Source: Opitutaceae bacterium (GTDB taxonomy: Bacteria > Verrucomicrobiota > Verrucomicrobiia > Opitutales > Opitutaceae). Taken from it: 41,887 nt of DNA. Shown in pieces: positions 17,516 through 26,609 of the stretch (positions are counted from its first letter, which is position 1; each line of letters begins with the position of its first letter). Below the pieces are notes generated by a model. That model saw nothing but the letters and a program-made list of their open reading frames with translations, ran no database searches and was not told the origin of the DNA. The position numbers and the translations under genes are program-made. The stretch is from positions 1 through 41,887 of the forward strand of contig JAIXRU010000104.1 of NCBI GenBank assembly GCA_027485045.1. The letters run 5' to 3'.

Positions 17516-18634
17516 ATGCTCTCCGATACTCGTTTTGATCAACTTGCCGCCGGACTATCCGGCTTTTCCTGCGACCTGCAAAAAGGCGAACGTATACTTA
17601 TCGACGCCTTTGACGTGCCCGATGCCATGGTCATTTCCCTGGTGCGTGCTGCCCGGAGCCGAGGAGCGTTCCCCATCGTGCAGATTCATCGGGCCCGCAT
17701 CACCCGCGAGTTGATGCTGCACGCCGAGGAGGCGCAATTCGCGCCGCAAGCGGAGGTCGAGTTGAAGCGCATGCAGAAAATGGATGCCTACATCGCGCTG
17801 CGTGGCTCGGACAATATCTTTGAGTCTTCGGATGTGCCCTCGGCACGCGTGCAACTCTACGCCCGTTTGATGAAGCCGGTGCTCGACCACCGGGTTAACA
17901 AAACCAAGTGGGTCGTGCTGCGTTGGCCAACCTCCGCCATGGCCCAGCAGGCAGGTATGAGCACCGAGGCCTTTGAGGATTTTTACTTCCGCGTTTGCAC
18001 CTTGGATTACGCGCGAATGATTCCCGGTATGAAGGCACTCAAGGCGCTGATGGAAAAGACCGACCGGGTGCAGATCAAAGGCCCTGGCACGGATCTGACC
18101 TTTTCGATCAAGGGCATCGGGGCGCGTGAGTGCGGCGGCCAGCGCAATATCCCTGACGGCGAGGTTTTTTCCTGTCCGGTGAAGGATTCGGTGGAGGGCG
18201 TTATCCAATACAACACCCCCTCGGTTTACCTCGGCACTTCGTTTGAAAACATCCGTCTAGTCTTCAACAAGGGGCGCATCGTTGAAGCCACGTCCAACAA
18301 TACCAAGCGCCTTAACGAGATACTGGATAGCGATGCCGGATCGCGTTATGTGGGTGAGTTCGCGTTGGGTTTTAACCCCCATATTCGCGAGCCGATGCGA
18401 GATATTCTCTTCGATGAAAAAATCGCCGGCTCCTTTCACTTCACTCCAGGCCAAGCCTATGAGGGTGTGGGCAACGGCAACAAGAGCCAGGTGCACTGGG
18501 ACATGGTCAATATCCAGCGTCCGGAATACGGCGGCGGTGAGGTCTGGTTCGACGGCAAACTCGTTCGCAAGGACGGTATATTCGTGCCCAAGACCCTGCA
18601 TAAGTTGAATTCAGAGTATTTGCTGGGTGTATAG
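17516..18634 (+). CDS. M29 family metalloaminopeptidase
   Basis: 372 residues from the ATG at 17516; the GTG/ATT-region start in the track lacks family similarity. The C-terminal half carries the M29 (thermophilic aminopeptidase, AmpS/PepS) signature: [52 protein letters not shown] and [10 protein letters not shown], which provide the metal-ligating Glu, His and Asp residues. The enzyme removes N-terminal residues from peptides in the cytoplasm; substrate preference cannot be told. Length is a little shorter than the usual 400-410. It has a good hairpin terminator downstream. Confidence 0.88.
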   Translation: MLSDTRFDQLAAGLSGFSCDLQKGERILIDAFDVPDAMVISLVRAARSRGAFPIVQIHRARITRELMLHAEEAQFAPQAEVELKRMQKMDAYIALRGSDNIFESSDVPSARVQLYARLMKPVLDHRVNKTKWVVLRWPTSAMAQQAGMSTEAFEDFYFRVCTLDYARMIPGMKALKALMEKTDRVQIKGPGTDLTFSIKGIGARECGGQRNIPDGEVFSCPVKDSVEGVIQYNTPSVYLGTSFENIRLVFNKGRIVEATSNNTKRLNEILDSDAGSRYVGEFALGFNPHIREPMRDILFDEKIAGSFHFTPGQAYEGVGNGNKSQVHWDMVNIQRPEYGGGEVWFDGKLVRKDGIFVPKTLHKLNSEYLLGV

Positions 18635-18661
18635 TTTAATACACTCCAAGCCTTAGTCGCT

Positions 18662-18690
18662 GGCCTGCAACCTTTTGCCCGGTGCAGGCC
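18662..18690 (+). terminator. hairpin terminator after the M29 aminopeptidase gene
   Basis: GGCCTGCA (18662-18669) pairs perfectly with TGCAGGCC (18683-18690), followed by GCTTAATTT. It lies between convergent genes and could serve both. Confidence 0.6.
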
Positions 18691-18717
18691 GCTTAATTTC
18701 ACGGCACGGCCAAAAAA

Positions 18718-19962
18718 TCAGCGACCACCGTAGAGCTTTGCGCCGAGGCTACCAATTGCCTTGGGTGCGAAAGGCGAGCGGGCGATGGCCGGCTTGGCAG
18801 GTTGGGAGCCGGTCTTGCCAGTGGATGAGGGATGGCTTGCCTCTTTGGCCGCAGCAGCAGCTAAACGTGCGGCGGTAGAGGGGTGGGTTTTCGCCGGAAC
18901 GGAAGCGGTGGTGCGGTTGGAGCTTGGCGCAGACTTTTCGATCTCGCCGGTGCGTGAGGAGATAAACTCGCGAATGATTTCCTCTCGGGCGCGTTGCTTG
19001 TCTTCGATTTCAATTTCCTCGGAGGTGCGCTGCTCTTCCAGCTCGGTAATGGCTTTACGCATTTTGGATAGAGCCAGGTTTTGAAGCTGGCGCACGCGTT
19101 CGCGGGTTACGCGGAACTTGGCACCGACTTCTTCGAGGGTGAGTTCGTCACGGTTATCCAGACCGAAACGGTAACGGATGATCTCTGCTTCGCGAGGGTC
19201 GAGAGAGTTTACCAAGCTGCTAAGCGCGGCGTTCTGAGATGTGTCGCGCAGTTGCTCGAAGGGGCTGGCGGCGTTTTCGTCGCCGACGATTTCGCCAAAG
19301 GTGGTGGAGTCGCCGTCTTCCCCGATGGGGGCGTCGAGAGAGGCGGGGCGAACGCTGACCGATTTAAGATGGGCCACTTTGCTGGTGGGAACCTGGAGCT
19401 CGATGGCGATTTCCTCGTCGGTGGGTTCGCGTCCTAGTTCTTCGGTGAGGGCCATGGCGGTGCGCCGCATTTTCGAGATTTTATCCACCAAGTGAACCGG
19501 GAGGCGGATGGTTTTCGACTGGTTGGCGAGAGCGCGTTTGATGGACTGCTTGATCCACCAAGCGGCGTAGGTGGAGAGCTTACCGCCCTTGTCCGGGTCG
19601 AAGCGCTCAACGGCCTTGATCAGACCTATGTTTCCCTCGCTGATGAGGTCGAGCAAGGGCAGACCGAAATCCTTGTAATCCATGGCAATCTTCACCACCA
19701 GCCGTAGATTTGCCGAGATCATGTGATCGCGTGCCGCCTTGTCGCCCTTGAGGATGCGTTTAGCCAAGCGAACCTCCTCGTCGATGGTGAGGAGCGGGGT
19801 TTTGCCTATTTCCTGCAGGTAAAGCTGGAGGTTATTGCGTTCCGGGGTTTCGGAAGGGGCGGCAGTCGCGCGCGCTGGCTCCAGAAACGAAGGCACGGAA
19901 TCGACGGCCATGGCGTTGTTGGTCGAACCACTGGTCTCGCTGGAATAGGTGTTTGCAGACAT
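18718..19962 (-). CDS. sigma-70 family RNA polymerase sigma factor with C-terminal extension
   Basis: 414 residues. It has region 1.2 (LQLYLQEIGKTPLLTIDEEVRLAKRI), region 2 (NLRLVVKIAMDYKDFGLPLLDLISEGNIGLIKAVERFD, STYAAWWIKQSIKRAL), region 3, and region 4 (LDPREAEIIRYRFGL ... LTLEEVGAKFRVTRERVRQLQNLAL), so it is a primary-like (RpoD/RpoS/SigA) factor without a large region 1.1. Most such factors end just after region 4.2; here about 110 further residues follow, first charged and helical, then Ser/Thr/Pro/Ala/Lys-rich and probably disordered. Whether it is the housekeeping factor or a group 2 factor cannot be decided here. It has its own divergent promoter region. Confidence 0.92.
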   Translation of the reverse strand: MSANTYSSETSGSTNNAMAVDSVPSFLEPARATAAPSETPERNNLQLYLQEIGKTPLLTIDEEVRLAKRILKGDKAARDHMISANLRLVVKIAMDYKDFGLPLLDLISEGNIGLIKAVERFDPDKGGKLSTYAAWWIKQSIKRALANQSKTIRLPVHLVDKISKMRRTAMALTEELGREPTDEEIAIELQVPTSKVAHLKSVSVRPASLDAPIGEDGDSTTFGEIVGDENAASPFEQLRDTSQNAALSSLVNSLDPREAEIIRYRFGLDNRDELTLEEVGAKFRVTRERVRQLQNLALSKMRKAITELEEQRTSEEIEIEDKQRAREEIIREFISSRTGEIEKSAPSSNRTTASVPAKTHPSTAARLAAAAAKEASHPSSTGKTGSQPAKPAIARSPFAPKAIGSLGAKLYGGR

Positions 19963-20299
19963 TTTATTGGGAATTGAAGTGTGGTCTAATTAGAATTTTT
20001 CGAGCCAACTGCTTTGAATTAACCGACCTATGTTCTGAGTCGCTTTACCGGAATTGGTTCCAGATTTTCTCTGAGCTTAATCTTGATTGGGCGCTGACGG
20101 AACCAAGGCGAAACCTGAGTCTACTTGTCTCAGTTATGAGCTAGAACTGGGCGATATATGTCAAAATAGCCTTCGGCTTACGTCTAAAGTCCAGGGTCTG
20201 CTGGTAATGCCTGTGCCATTACCACCTTAGAGCCTTTCGGCGGCTGGGTTGCCAAGTAACACTTGAGCAACGCAAGGAGTTTTGCCCACGCTGAAGGGG
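19963..20299. other. divergent intergenic region upstream of the sigma factor gene
   Basis: About 340 bases of lower GC than the flanking genes. It holds a candidate minus-strand promoter for the sigma factor (separate entry). No convincing ORF or RNA gene was recognised in the remainder. Confidence 0.5.
19989..20018 (-). promoter_or_regulatory. candidate promoter for the sigma factor gene
   Basis: Read on the minus strand: TTCAAA (-35-like), 18-base spacer, TCTAAT (-10-like), about 27 bases before the start codon. The match is fair (4/6 and 5/6) and experimental support is absent. Confidence 0.33.
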
Positions 20300-20842
20300 A
20301 TGTCTTCTCGATTTCCGCCGTGCCCGTTCTTGCCCGAGCCCTCGGCTGCCATGACCGCGAGTGCGCTCTCCGCGCATGGGAACGAGCGAGGTGGGGCGTT
20401 TTATCTCACCGCGCTGACATATGGGCATTTTCTTTGGCGACAAGGATTTGCGGCCCGTTCGGTGCTTTCGCTGGATCGTGCACTGGGGGCGGATTTGCGG
20501 GGTGGGGAACCCGAGTTGCGTGCATGGCCCTTGCCCTACGCGGCGCAGGCGTGGTTGCTTCGAAACACCCCTTCCGATGTCTTTATCGGGAATCCCCGCG
20601 TGCACTTTCAGCATCTGGCCGACCGCATGAACGAGCCCCGCCGCGAGCAGCGGCGCTGGCGCATCTGGGCCTGCTGGGCGCTATGCCGCGTGGTGTGTCC
20701 GGACTTACCCGCTGATCCTAAACACATCGTTACCGAACCTACCTTTGACGAAATCAGTCTCCGCTTAACTCAGTATGGTATCGAGGGAGAGCAAGAGATC
20801 TGGGCCGCAGTCCTAGCTGAGATGTCTAAGGCGTCGGGTTAA
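20300..20842 (+). CDS. hypothetical protein
   Basis: 180 residues from the ATG at 20300; TTG 20282 and ATG 20351 are alternative starts and no ribosome binding site decides between them (an AAGGAG lies too close to the TTG). Not recognised. It is rich in Trp, Arg and Leu (GGAFYLTALTYGHFLWRQGFAARSVLSLDRALGADL; RRWRIWACWALCRVV), which suggests a small helical protein, perhaps TPR-like in its first half. No signal peptide. It lies just upstream of the mod locus, with 91 bases between, but nothing links it to molybdate. Codon use is like its neighbours. Confidence 0.6.
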   Translation: MSSRFPPCPFLPEPSAAMTASALSAHGNERGGAFYLTALTYGHFLWRQGFAARSVLSLDRALGADLRGGEPELRAWPLPYAAQAWLLRNTPSDVFIGNPRVHFQHLADRMNEPRREQRRWRIWACWALCRVVCPDLPADPKHIVTEPTFDEISLRLTQYGIEGEQEIWAAVLAEMSKASG

Positions 20843-20933
20843 AAACGCATCACCATGTTTTAAGTTAGACCGTGGATCAGCCGGGTCGGAGTGGAGATTA
20901 GGGGTGTAGCATTTCGTAGTTAATGATTATTCC

Positions 20934-21762
20934 ATGAAAATGCGCATAGGATCGAACATCGACCCACGCCGCTTCCGTCTAATCGTAGCTTTAAGTGCGT
21001 TAGCTAAACGCCTGCTCCTTCAGGTCACGTTAGCCGTAATGGTGTCATGTTTTGCCGTCTCTTTTTCCGCCGCTGCTGAGCTCACGGTGTTCGCCGCCGC
21101 CAGCCTCGCTGATTCGATTGAGGCGCTCTCTCCGCTCTATGCCAAAGCCTCCGGTAACACCGTTCGTTTCAACATCGGGGGTTCCGGTACTCTTGCCCGC
21201 CAGATCAAAGAGGGGGCTCCCGCCGATGTCTTTCTGTCGGCCGATGAACTTCGACTGGACCAGCTCGACCGCGATGGACTACTTCTGCCGGGCACTCGTC
21301 GCACGCTGCTGGCCAATACCCTCGTGCTTGTCGTCGCAGCCGACAATACCACGATTGCCACGCTCGACGACCTGTCCCTGCCCGCAGTGCGCCACCTCGC
21401 TTTCGGTGAACCCGCCACGGTCCCTGTCGGCACTTATGCCAAGACTTACCTAGCTGGATTGAGCCGCTGGGAGCCGTTGCAAGCGAAGGCGGTGTTTTTG
21501 GAAAACGTGCGTGCCGTGCTCTCCGCCGTCGAGGCAGGCAACGCCGATGCGGGTTTCGTGTACAAGACCGACGCTCTGCGCTCCAAAAAAAACGCGCATC
21601 GCCCTTGAGATTCCCCGGTGTGAGGGCCCGTCCATTACGTATCCCGCAGCCGTGATCAAGACCGCCAAATCTGCCGATGCCGCCAAGGGTTTCATCCTTC
21701 GGCTCGCAACGTCCGAGGCACAATCTGTGTTCGCGAAGCACGGTTTCCTGCCTCCAAAGTAA
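20934..21762 (+). pseudogene. modA: molybdate ABC transporter substrate-binding protein, frameshifted
   Basis: The first 224 codons encode a signal peptide (about residues 26-48) and most of a periplasmic molybdate-binding protein: LTVFAAASLADSIEAL, FNIGGSGTLARQIKEGAPADVFLSA, LVLVVAADN, LAFGEPATVPVGTYAK and AGNADAGFVYKTDAL. In an A8 run (21595-21602) the frame is broken: the zero frame ends NAHRP-stop, while the +1 frame continues TRIALEIPRCEGPSITYPAAVIK to FAKHGFLPPK at 21762. Removing one A restores a 275-residue protein of normal length. Either the gene is inactivated, or the run slips or was miscalled. The next gene, modB, is also damaged, which favours inactivation. Confidence 0.85.
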
Positions 21763-21768
21763 GGGCGC

Positions 21769-22443
21769 ATGTCCGCTGATCTTCTGCGCATCACGCTGTT
21801 TACCCTCGGGGTAGCGACGCTTGCCACCTTGGTGATTCTTCCTCCCAGGGTGGCCCTTGTCTGGCTGCTGGCCCGTCGCGTCTGGCCGGGCAAAGCCGTG
21901 GTCGAAACCCTGGTCGCACTGCCCTTGGTTATTCCCCCGGTCGCCACCGGACTTATCTTGTTAAAACTTTTTGGACGGCGCGGGCCCATCGGACAGGCGC
22001 TGGAAAAAATGCTCGGCATCGAGATCGTTTTCACTTGGAAGGCCGTGGTGCTCGCCACTGCCGTCATGTAGTTTCCACTACTCGTGCGCACGGCTCGCGT
22101 GGCCGTCGAGGAGGTGAATCTGCGGCTCGAAGCTGTTGCTCGCACACTGGGCGCAGGTCCCTGGCGCGTGTTTTTTACCATTTCGCTGCCCCTGGCCGCT
22201 CGCGGGCTCGCTGCCGGAGCACTACTCGCGTTTGCCCGTGCGCTGGGCGAATTCGGCGCCACCATGATGATCGCGGGCTACTTCGTCGGCGACACGGCCA
22301 CGCTTTCTCTTGGTATTTATCACTTGGTGCAACTGGGCCGCGACGAGGAGGCTTTCGTGTTGCTGGGCGTTTCCGTGCTGCTCGCTTACGGCGCGGTATT
22401 TGCGGGTGAACACCTGCTCCGCCGCACGTCTCGCACCCTATGA
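21769..22443 (+). pseudogene. modB: molybdate ABC transporter permease with in-frame stop
   Basis: Two pieces in the same frame: 21769-22071 (100 residues, ending ATAVM) and the continuation from 22072 (FPLLVRTARVAVEEV ... RRTSRTL), separated only by a TAG at 22069-22071. The family normally reads about AVMSFPLLVRTAR here, so one base change from a Ser or Trp codon (TCG or TGG) gives the stop. The rest is normal: hydrophobic helices, LVALPLVIPPVATGLILL, and the EAA loop EAVARTLGAGPWRVFFTISLPLAARG that docks to ModC. Without readthrough no functional channel can be made, since the ATPase-coupling loop is downstream of the stop. Confidence 0.88.
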
Positions 22444-23162
22444 TCACGATCGAAAATCTTTCCTGGTCCGCTGGGGCGTTTTCTCTGGTAATGGAGGTTC
22501 GCCTAGCGCGGCGCGTCACAGGGCTCTACGGCGTCTCCGGATCAGGCAAAACCACGTTTTGGGAACTGGTTGCCGGGCTTCGACGTCCCAGCACCGGCGT
22601 TATACGGATGGATGCGAATACCTTTGTAGATTGCGCCGCCCGCATCCACCTCCCTCCCGAGGGCCGGCACATCGGCTACGTGCCGCAGGATGGAGCACTT
22701 TTTCCCCATTTGAACGTCGCGCAAAATCTACGCTACGGCCTGCCCCGCGCCCGCGCCGCTTTGACCAATACCGCCGAAGCTGACTCACGTTTTGCCTTTG
22801 AGCATATCTGCGACTTGCTCGGCATCACCGGGCTCCTAGCGGCAAGGATTGCGGGGCTTTTGGGTGGCGAACGCCAGCGAATCGCGCTGGCCCGCGCCTT
22901 GTTATCACACCCCAGACTGTTGCTGCTGGATGAGCCTATCGCCGGTCTCGATGCGGAGCGCAAAGCCGCGATTCTGCCCTACTTGCGCCGGGTGCGAGAC
23001 GAGTTCGAACTCCCTATGCTCTACGTGAGTCATGCCGCTGAGGAACTGGTCGCGCTTTGCGACGACGTGCTTGTGCTCGCCGGAGGGCGTCTCGTTGCCC
23101 AAGGTTCGCCCGAAAGGGTATTCCAGCGCCACGATGCGATAGCTTACAGCCTGCGCGCCTGA
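22440..23162 (+). CDS. modC: molybdate ABC transporter ATP-binding protein, altered signature motif
   Basis: 240 residues, overlapping modB by ATGA. Walker A GVSGSGKTT, Q-loop YVPQDGALFPH, Walker B LLLLDEPIAGLD and H-loop YVSHAAEEL are intact. The ABC signature, normally LSGGERQR, reads LLGGERQR: the Ser that contacts the gamma phosphate across the dimer is Leu (TTG where TCG is expected). The C-terminal MOP/regulatory domain of E. coli ModC is absent (240 against about 350 residues), as in many short ModC proteins. With modA and modB broken upstream, this gene is probably also decaying, though its frame is open. Confidence 0.82.
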   Translation: MITIENLSWSAGAFSLVMEVRLARRVTGLYGVSGSGKTTFWELVAGLRRPSTGVIRMDANTFVDCAARIHLPPEGRHIGYVPQDGALFPHLNVAQNLRYGLPRARAALTNTAEADSRFAFEHICDLLGITGLLAARIAGLLGGERQRIALARALLSHPRLLLLDEPIAGLDAERKAAILPYLRRVRDEFELPMLYVSHAAEELVALCDDVLVLAGGRLVAQGSPERVFQRHDAIAYSLRA

Positions 23163-23288
23163 GCGAATCCTAGGAGCCGATATCATCTGAAACTCAGGGT
23201 GTCTTTTCCTTTTAACTTCGCGAAAAGGCCTTGTTTTCAAGATTGCGCGAAGACGGGGGCGGCGGACTTACTCAGCGTTTTTCCGCGC

Positions 23289-24215
23289 ATGGCGTTTAAT
23301 CTCAAACTGGTTCTTAAGGCCCTGCTTTTTTCTTCGAGCCAACCGCTCACGATTAAAGACATCCAAACCGTATTTGCGCGTTATCACGAACAGACCCTGC
23401 GGCCGGGGGCGGAGTTGTCCTTTGAGCCCGGTGCGAACGCACTCGCCGGCACAGAGCTGGAGGCTGGCGCGGTGGAGGCGGGCGCGTTGACGCCGGTAGA
23501 TGTTGAACCTGAAGAGCTGGTCGCGCCCTTGGATGATGAACTCTATTCCGAGGTGCCTTCTCTGGTTACGGCCACGCAGATTCGCGAGGCGATGGAGCAG
23601 CTCGCAGCCGAGTTAAAGGGGCAGAACGACATCTACTTGATGGTGGAGGGAGCGCAAGGCTACCGCCTCGTGATCCATCCGCGTTTCGCCAAATGGATAC
23701 GCACCCAGCGCGACGAACCGCCACCGGTGAAGTTAACTCCCTCCGCGTTGGAGACATTGGCGGTGGTCGCCTACCGGCAACCGGTGACTCGCTCCGAAAT
23801 CGAGGCGATTCGAGGCGTCGCGGTGGAGAACGTGCTGAACAAGTTACTCGAGCGTGAGTTGATTTACGTGGTGGGTCGGGCCGATCTACCCGGGCGCCCC
23901 ATTCAATATGGGACAACCGACAAGTTTCTGGAGTTCGTGGGCATAAAGTCGCTCATCGAGCTGCCTTCCTCGGATGTGCTGTCGCCGCGCCAGATCGACG
24001 AATGGCTGAACCGCTCCGTCAATGTCACCCCGCCGGCAGATGCCGAGATGGGGCTGCCTCTGGAGGCCGGAGAGGGAGATTCTCCTTCTTTTAACCCGGT
24101 GGAAATCGCCGGCCCGGTCGCTGCTGAAGCAACGCCCAGTACACTGGCGGCCGATGGTGAGTCGCCGAGCTTGCCTGAGGATGTTGCATTGAACCCAAAG
24201 TCCGTTGCTGAGTAA
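23289..24215 (+). CDS. scpB: SMC-ScpAB complex subunit ScpB
   Basis: 308 residues from the ATG at 23289 (MAFNLKLVLKALLFSSSQPLTI); the track's start 30 codons earlier has no family resemblance. ScpB is a winged-helix protein that, with ScpA, bridges the SMC heads for chromosome segregation. The second winged helix is clear: LTPSALETLAVVAYRQPVTRSEIEAIRGVAVENVLNKLLERELI followed by GRADLPGRPIQYGTTDKFLEFVG. Between the two winged helices is an acidic/Ala-rich insertion of about 60 residues (about 38-95), and the C terminus has a further low-complexity tail of about 60 residues, making it longer than the usual 180-220. No scpA is in the window. pheA follows 18 bases later. Confidence 0.9.
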   Translation: MAFNLKLVLKALLFSSSQPLTIKDIQTVFARYHEQTLRPGAELSFEPGANALAGTELEAGAVEAGALTPVDVEPEELVAPLDDELYSEVPSLVTATQIREAMEQLAAELKGQNDIYLMVEGAQGYRLVIHPRFAKWIRTQRDEPPPVKLTPSALETLAVVAYRQPVTRSEIEAIRGVAVENVLNKLLERELIYVVGRADLPGRPIQYGTTDKFLEFVGIKSLIELPSSDVLSPRQIDEWLNRSVNVTPPADAEMGLPLEAGEGDSPSFNPVEIAGPVAAEATPSTLAADGESPSLPEDVALNPKSVAE

Positions 24216-24233
24216 TTTTTACCGATAACACGT

Positions 24234-25322
24234 ATGTCCGCCGACCCCCTGCAGCCCATCCGCGAAGGTATTGACCGGCTTGATCGCGAGCTTGTGCGAA
24301 TCCTGAATGAACGTCTCACCCTGGCTTGCGAGATAGGCCGACTTAAACGCAGTGCTGGTGGCCAGATTTATGTGCCTGAGCGTGAAGACGCGGTTTTCCG
24401 CAAGGTGAGCGCGCTCAATAGCGGACCGATCAAACAAGAGGCTTTGCACGCGATTTATCGCGAAATCATGTCGGCGGCCATCGCCTTGGAGAAGCCTCTG
24501 CAAATCGCCTATCTCGGGCCTGAGGCGACCTATACCCACGCCGCCGCGATCAAAAAATTTGGCGCGAGCGTGGCGTATCACCCCATCGCCACCATCGGCG
24601 ATATTTTCACTGCGGTGGAGAAAGGGGAGGCGGATTACGGCATCATCCCCATTGAAAACTCCACCGAGGGTTCGGTGCGGGAGGCCTTGGATGGTTTTGT
24701 GGAGAGCGATTTAAAGGCCGTGGCGCAGATTTATCTGGAGATAAATCACGCGCTGATTTCGTCCACCCCGCTGGAGAAAATTGAAAAGGTTTACTCCAAA
24801 GATCAGGCGCTGGCGCAGTGCCGGGCGTGGTTGCAGCGGCATTTGCCACACGCCCAGTTGATCGAGACCGCGAGTACTGCGCGGGCGGTGGAAATCGCCC
24901 GTGCCGAGCCAGGCGCGGCGGCGATCGCGGCCGAGCTGGCTGCGCAGGTTCAGGGAGTCCCGGTGCTGGCGCGGAACATTCAGGATCGGAACGACAATAC
25001 CACCCGCTTTTTTGTGATCGGTAAAAAAGCCTCCGGTGCGGTCGGCGGCGGACGTGATATGACCAGTCTGGTGATTTCGCTGGGTGAAGCGGCGGCGGCC
25101 AATTCCGGAGCCTTGATGCGCATGCTTACACCGTTCGGGCAGCGCGGGTTGAATCTTTCCAAAGTGGAATCGCGCCCGAGTAAACGGCGTCCCTGGGATT
25201 ACTTGTTCTTCATCGACATCTCGGGGCACTATGAAGACGCGCCCGTGCAAGAGGCGGTAACCGAGCTGCGGGCGTTTTGCCCCTTGGTCAAATGGCTGGG
25301 CAGCTACCCCAGTGTGAGTTGA
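24234..25322 (+). CDS. pheA: bifunctional chorismate mutase/prephenate dehydratase
   Basis: 362 residues. Residues 1-85 are an AroQ chorismate mutase (IREGIDRLDRELVRILNERLTLACEIGRLKR ... IYREIMSAAIALE). Residues about 90-270 are prephenate dehydratase (AYLGPEATYTHAAAIKKFG, YGIIPIENSTEGSV, and the catalytic-Thr region NTTRFFVIG). Residues about 280-355 are the ACT regulatory domain with the phenylalanine-binding ESRP motif (SKVESRPSKRRPWDYLFFIDI). It makes phenylpyruvate from chorismate and should be feedback-inhibited by phenylalanine. Length is normal for a P-protein. It probably shares a transcript with scpB. Confidence 0.96.
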   Translation: MSADPLQPIREGIDRLDRELVRILNERLTLACEIGRLKRSAGGQIYVPEREDAVFRKVSALNSGPIKQEALHAIYREIMSAAIALEKPLQIAYLGPEATYTHAAAIKKFGASVAYHPIATIGDIFTAVEKGEADYGIIPIENSTEGSVREALDGFVESDLKAVAQIYLEINHALISSTPLEKIEKVYSKDQALAQCRAWLQRHLPHAQLIETASTARAVEIARAEPGAAAIAAELAAQVQGVPVLARNIQDRNDNTTRFFVIGKKASGAVGGGRDMTSLVISLGEAAAANSGALMRMLTPFGQRGLNLSKVESRPSKRRPWDYLFFIDISGHYEDAPVQEAVTELRAFCPLVKWLGSYPSVS

Positions 25323-25329
25323 GCTGCGG

Positions 25330-25743
25330 CTAGCGCTTGTAGTGGAAATAATACCACACCGCGAAAATACCTACCAGGACCAGTCCGGCACCTATCGCGA
25401 GCAAGATGCAGCCCCGCTTGGTGGCGGACGGATCGAAGCGATCCGCCGTGCTGTAGGAGGCGATGATTTGATCGGCTTTTTGGTTGGCTAAGGAGACCGA
25501 ATCTTCGGCGCCTACGGCAAGGGCGGGCGTGGGTGTTTCAGTAAAGGACACCTGAGCCTTTTCATTGCCGCCCGGACCGATGCTGACGTTGGCCGCCGTT
25601 AAACCGCTTGAAGGGGGGATTGCGGTTGTTTGCGTGTCAGGGGTCTCACCGTGGGCGGATGCGATTTCCGCATCGAGCCAGGCGAGATGTTGAGAGAGCA
25701 GGGCGCGCTGCCGAAGCAGGGTGGAGAGACGGTCAGGGGGCAT
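25330..25743 (-). CDS. small membrane protein of unknown function
   Basis: 137 residues. An N-terminal helix (RLSTLLRQRALLSQHLAWLDAEI), a Thr/Pro/Ala/Gly-rich middle, and a C-terminal membrane helix (GCILLAIGAGLVLVGIFAVWYYF, about 111-133) ending HYKR. No signal peptide, so it is probably tail-anchored with most of the chain in the cytoplasm. It converges on pheA with 7 bases between, and lies downstream of the rpmA terminator, so it needs its own promoter or readthrough. Not recognised; the coding call rests on composition, the clear membrane helix and lack of an overlapping real gene. Confidence 0.65.
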   Translation of the reverse strand: MPPDRLSTLLRQRALLSQHLAWLDAEIASAHGETPDTQTTAIPPSSGLTAANVSIGPGGNEKAQVSFTETPTPALAVGAEDSVSLANQKADQIIASYSTADRFDPSATKRGCILLAIGAGLVLVGIFAVWYYFHYKR

Positions 25744-25836
25744 GGTGGGGTAGGAGAAAATTCAGCCGCTTATTGGCTCATGGTCAATGCCGCCAATGCA
25801 GGCTGGTCCAAACCCAAGCGTGCGAAATTCGGGCAC

Positions 25837-25872
25837 AAAAAAAGCGCCGAACCCATGAGGAATCGGCGCTTT
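25837..25872 (-). terminator. rho-independent terminator of rplU-rpmA
   Basis: Minus-strand reading: AAGCGCCGA, a 12-base loop, TCGGCGCTT and then a run of T. This is a textbook intrinsic terminator about 20 bases after the rpmA stop, and the clearest one in the window. Confidence 0.9.
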
Positions 25873-25893
25873 AAGAGATGGGAAGCGGGCGGT

Positions 25894-26133
25894 TTAGACC
25901 ACGGCCACGCGGCGGCGGGCTTTATCGAACTTCACCACGCCATCCTTGAGGGCGAAGAGGGTCCAGTCGCGGCCGGTGCCGACATTGTCGCCAGCGTGCA
26001 GCTTGGAGCCGCATTGACGCACGATGATGTTACCGGCGATGACGGCTTGGTCGCCGAACTTCTTGACGCCGCGACGCTTGCTATGGCTCTCGCGGCCGTT
26101 GGTTGTTGATCCTGCACCTTTTTTATGGGCCAT
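25894..26133 (-). CDS. rpmA: 50S ribosomal protein L27
   Basis: 79 residues, [22 protein letters not shown] at the start, then [44 protein letters not shown]. The N-terminal tail reaches the peptidyl transferase centre; there is no Firmicutes-style cleavable extension. It lies 47 bases downstream of rplU, the usual rplU-rpmA operon. It has one of the few real Shine-Dalgarno sequences in the window. Confidence 0.98.
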   Translation of the reverse strand: MAHKKGAGSTTNGRESHSKRRGVKKFGDQAVIAGNIIVRQCGSKLHAGDNVGTGRDWTLFALKDGVVKFDKARRRVAVV

Positions 26134-26142
26134 GACTTAGGT

Positions 26143-26147
26143 CTCCT
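26143..26147 (-). promoter_or_regulatory. Shine-Dalgarno sequence of rpmA
   Basis: AGGAG on the minus strand, 9 bases before the ATG. Noted because most other genes here, including rplU, lack one. Confidence 0.75.
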
Positions 26148-26180
26148 ATTAGGGTTGTGGTTGTAAAGAGGACGTGGGGC

Positions 26181-26495
26181 TTAGGCCGAGATGGTCTCGA
26201 TCTTGATGACGGAGAGCTCCTGGCGGTGGCCGCGCTTGCGCTGCATGCCCTTGCGCTTGCGCTTTTTAAACACGATGACTTTGTCGCCGCGTTTGTTTTC
26301 GAGGATCTTGGCGGTGACTTTAGCACCGGCGAGGGTGGGCGTGCCGACTTTGAAGGATACGCCTTCACCGGAAGAGAGCACCTCAGTGATCTCGACGATG
26401 GAGCCGGCCTCGGTGTTCGGGTAACGGTTAACGAAAAGGACGTCGCCTTCGGTGACGGCGAACTGCTGACCCTGAGTTTTGATGGTCGCTTTCAT
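26181..26495 (-). CDS. rplU: 50S ribosomal protein L21
   Basis: 104 residues from the ATG at 26495 ([14 protein letters not shown]); the track's longer form adds 41 residues not seen in L21. Family features: [52 protein letters not shown], then a short C-terminal tail. It binds 23S rRNA near L20. First gene of rplU-rpmA; the leader before the ATG is pyrimidine-rich (TCTTCTCGCCTTTATTTCC) with no Shine-Dalgarno. Confidence 0.97.
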   Translation of the reverse strand: MKATIKTQGQQFAVTEGDVLFVNRYPNTEAGSIVEITEVLSSGEGVSFKVGTPTLAGAKVTAKILENKRGDKVIVFKKRKRKGMQRKRGHRQELSVIKIETISA

Positions 26496-26609
26496 GGAAA
26501 TAAAGGCGAGAAGACAGAGTTTCATGTGAACGCGTGCAAGGACAATCTCAGATAAAAAAGCAGGAATTTTCACGTGGCAGTCTGCACCGTCTTTTGCAGA
26601 GTGAGTATT

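Noticed and set aside
20263-20715. 150-codon frame overlapping the hypothetical gene before modA
   Set aside because: Ala/Arg/Gly/Cys-rich product in a shifted frame; the frame ending at 20842 is longer and has more protein-like composition, although neither is recognised.
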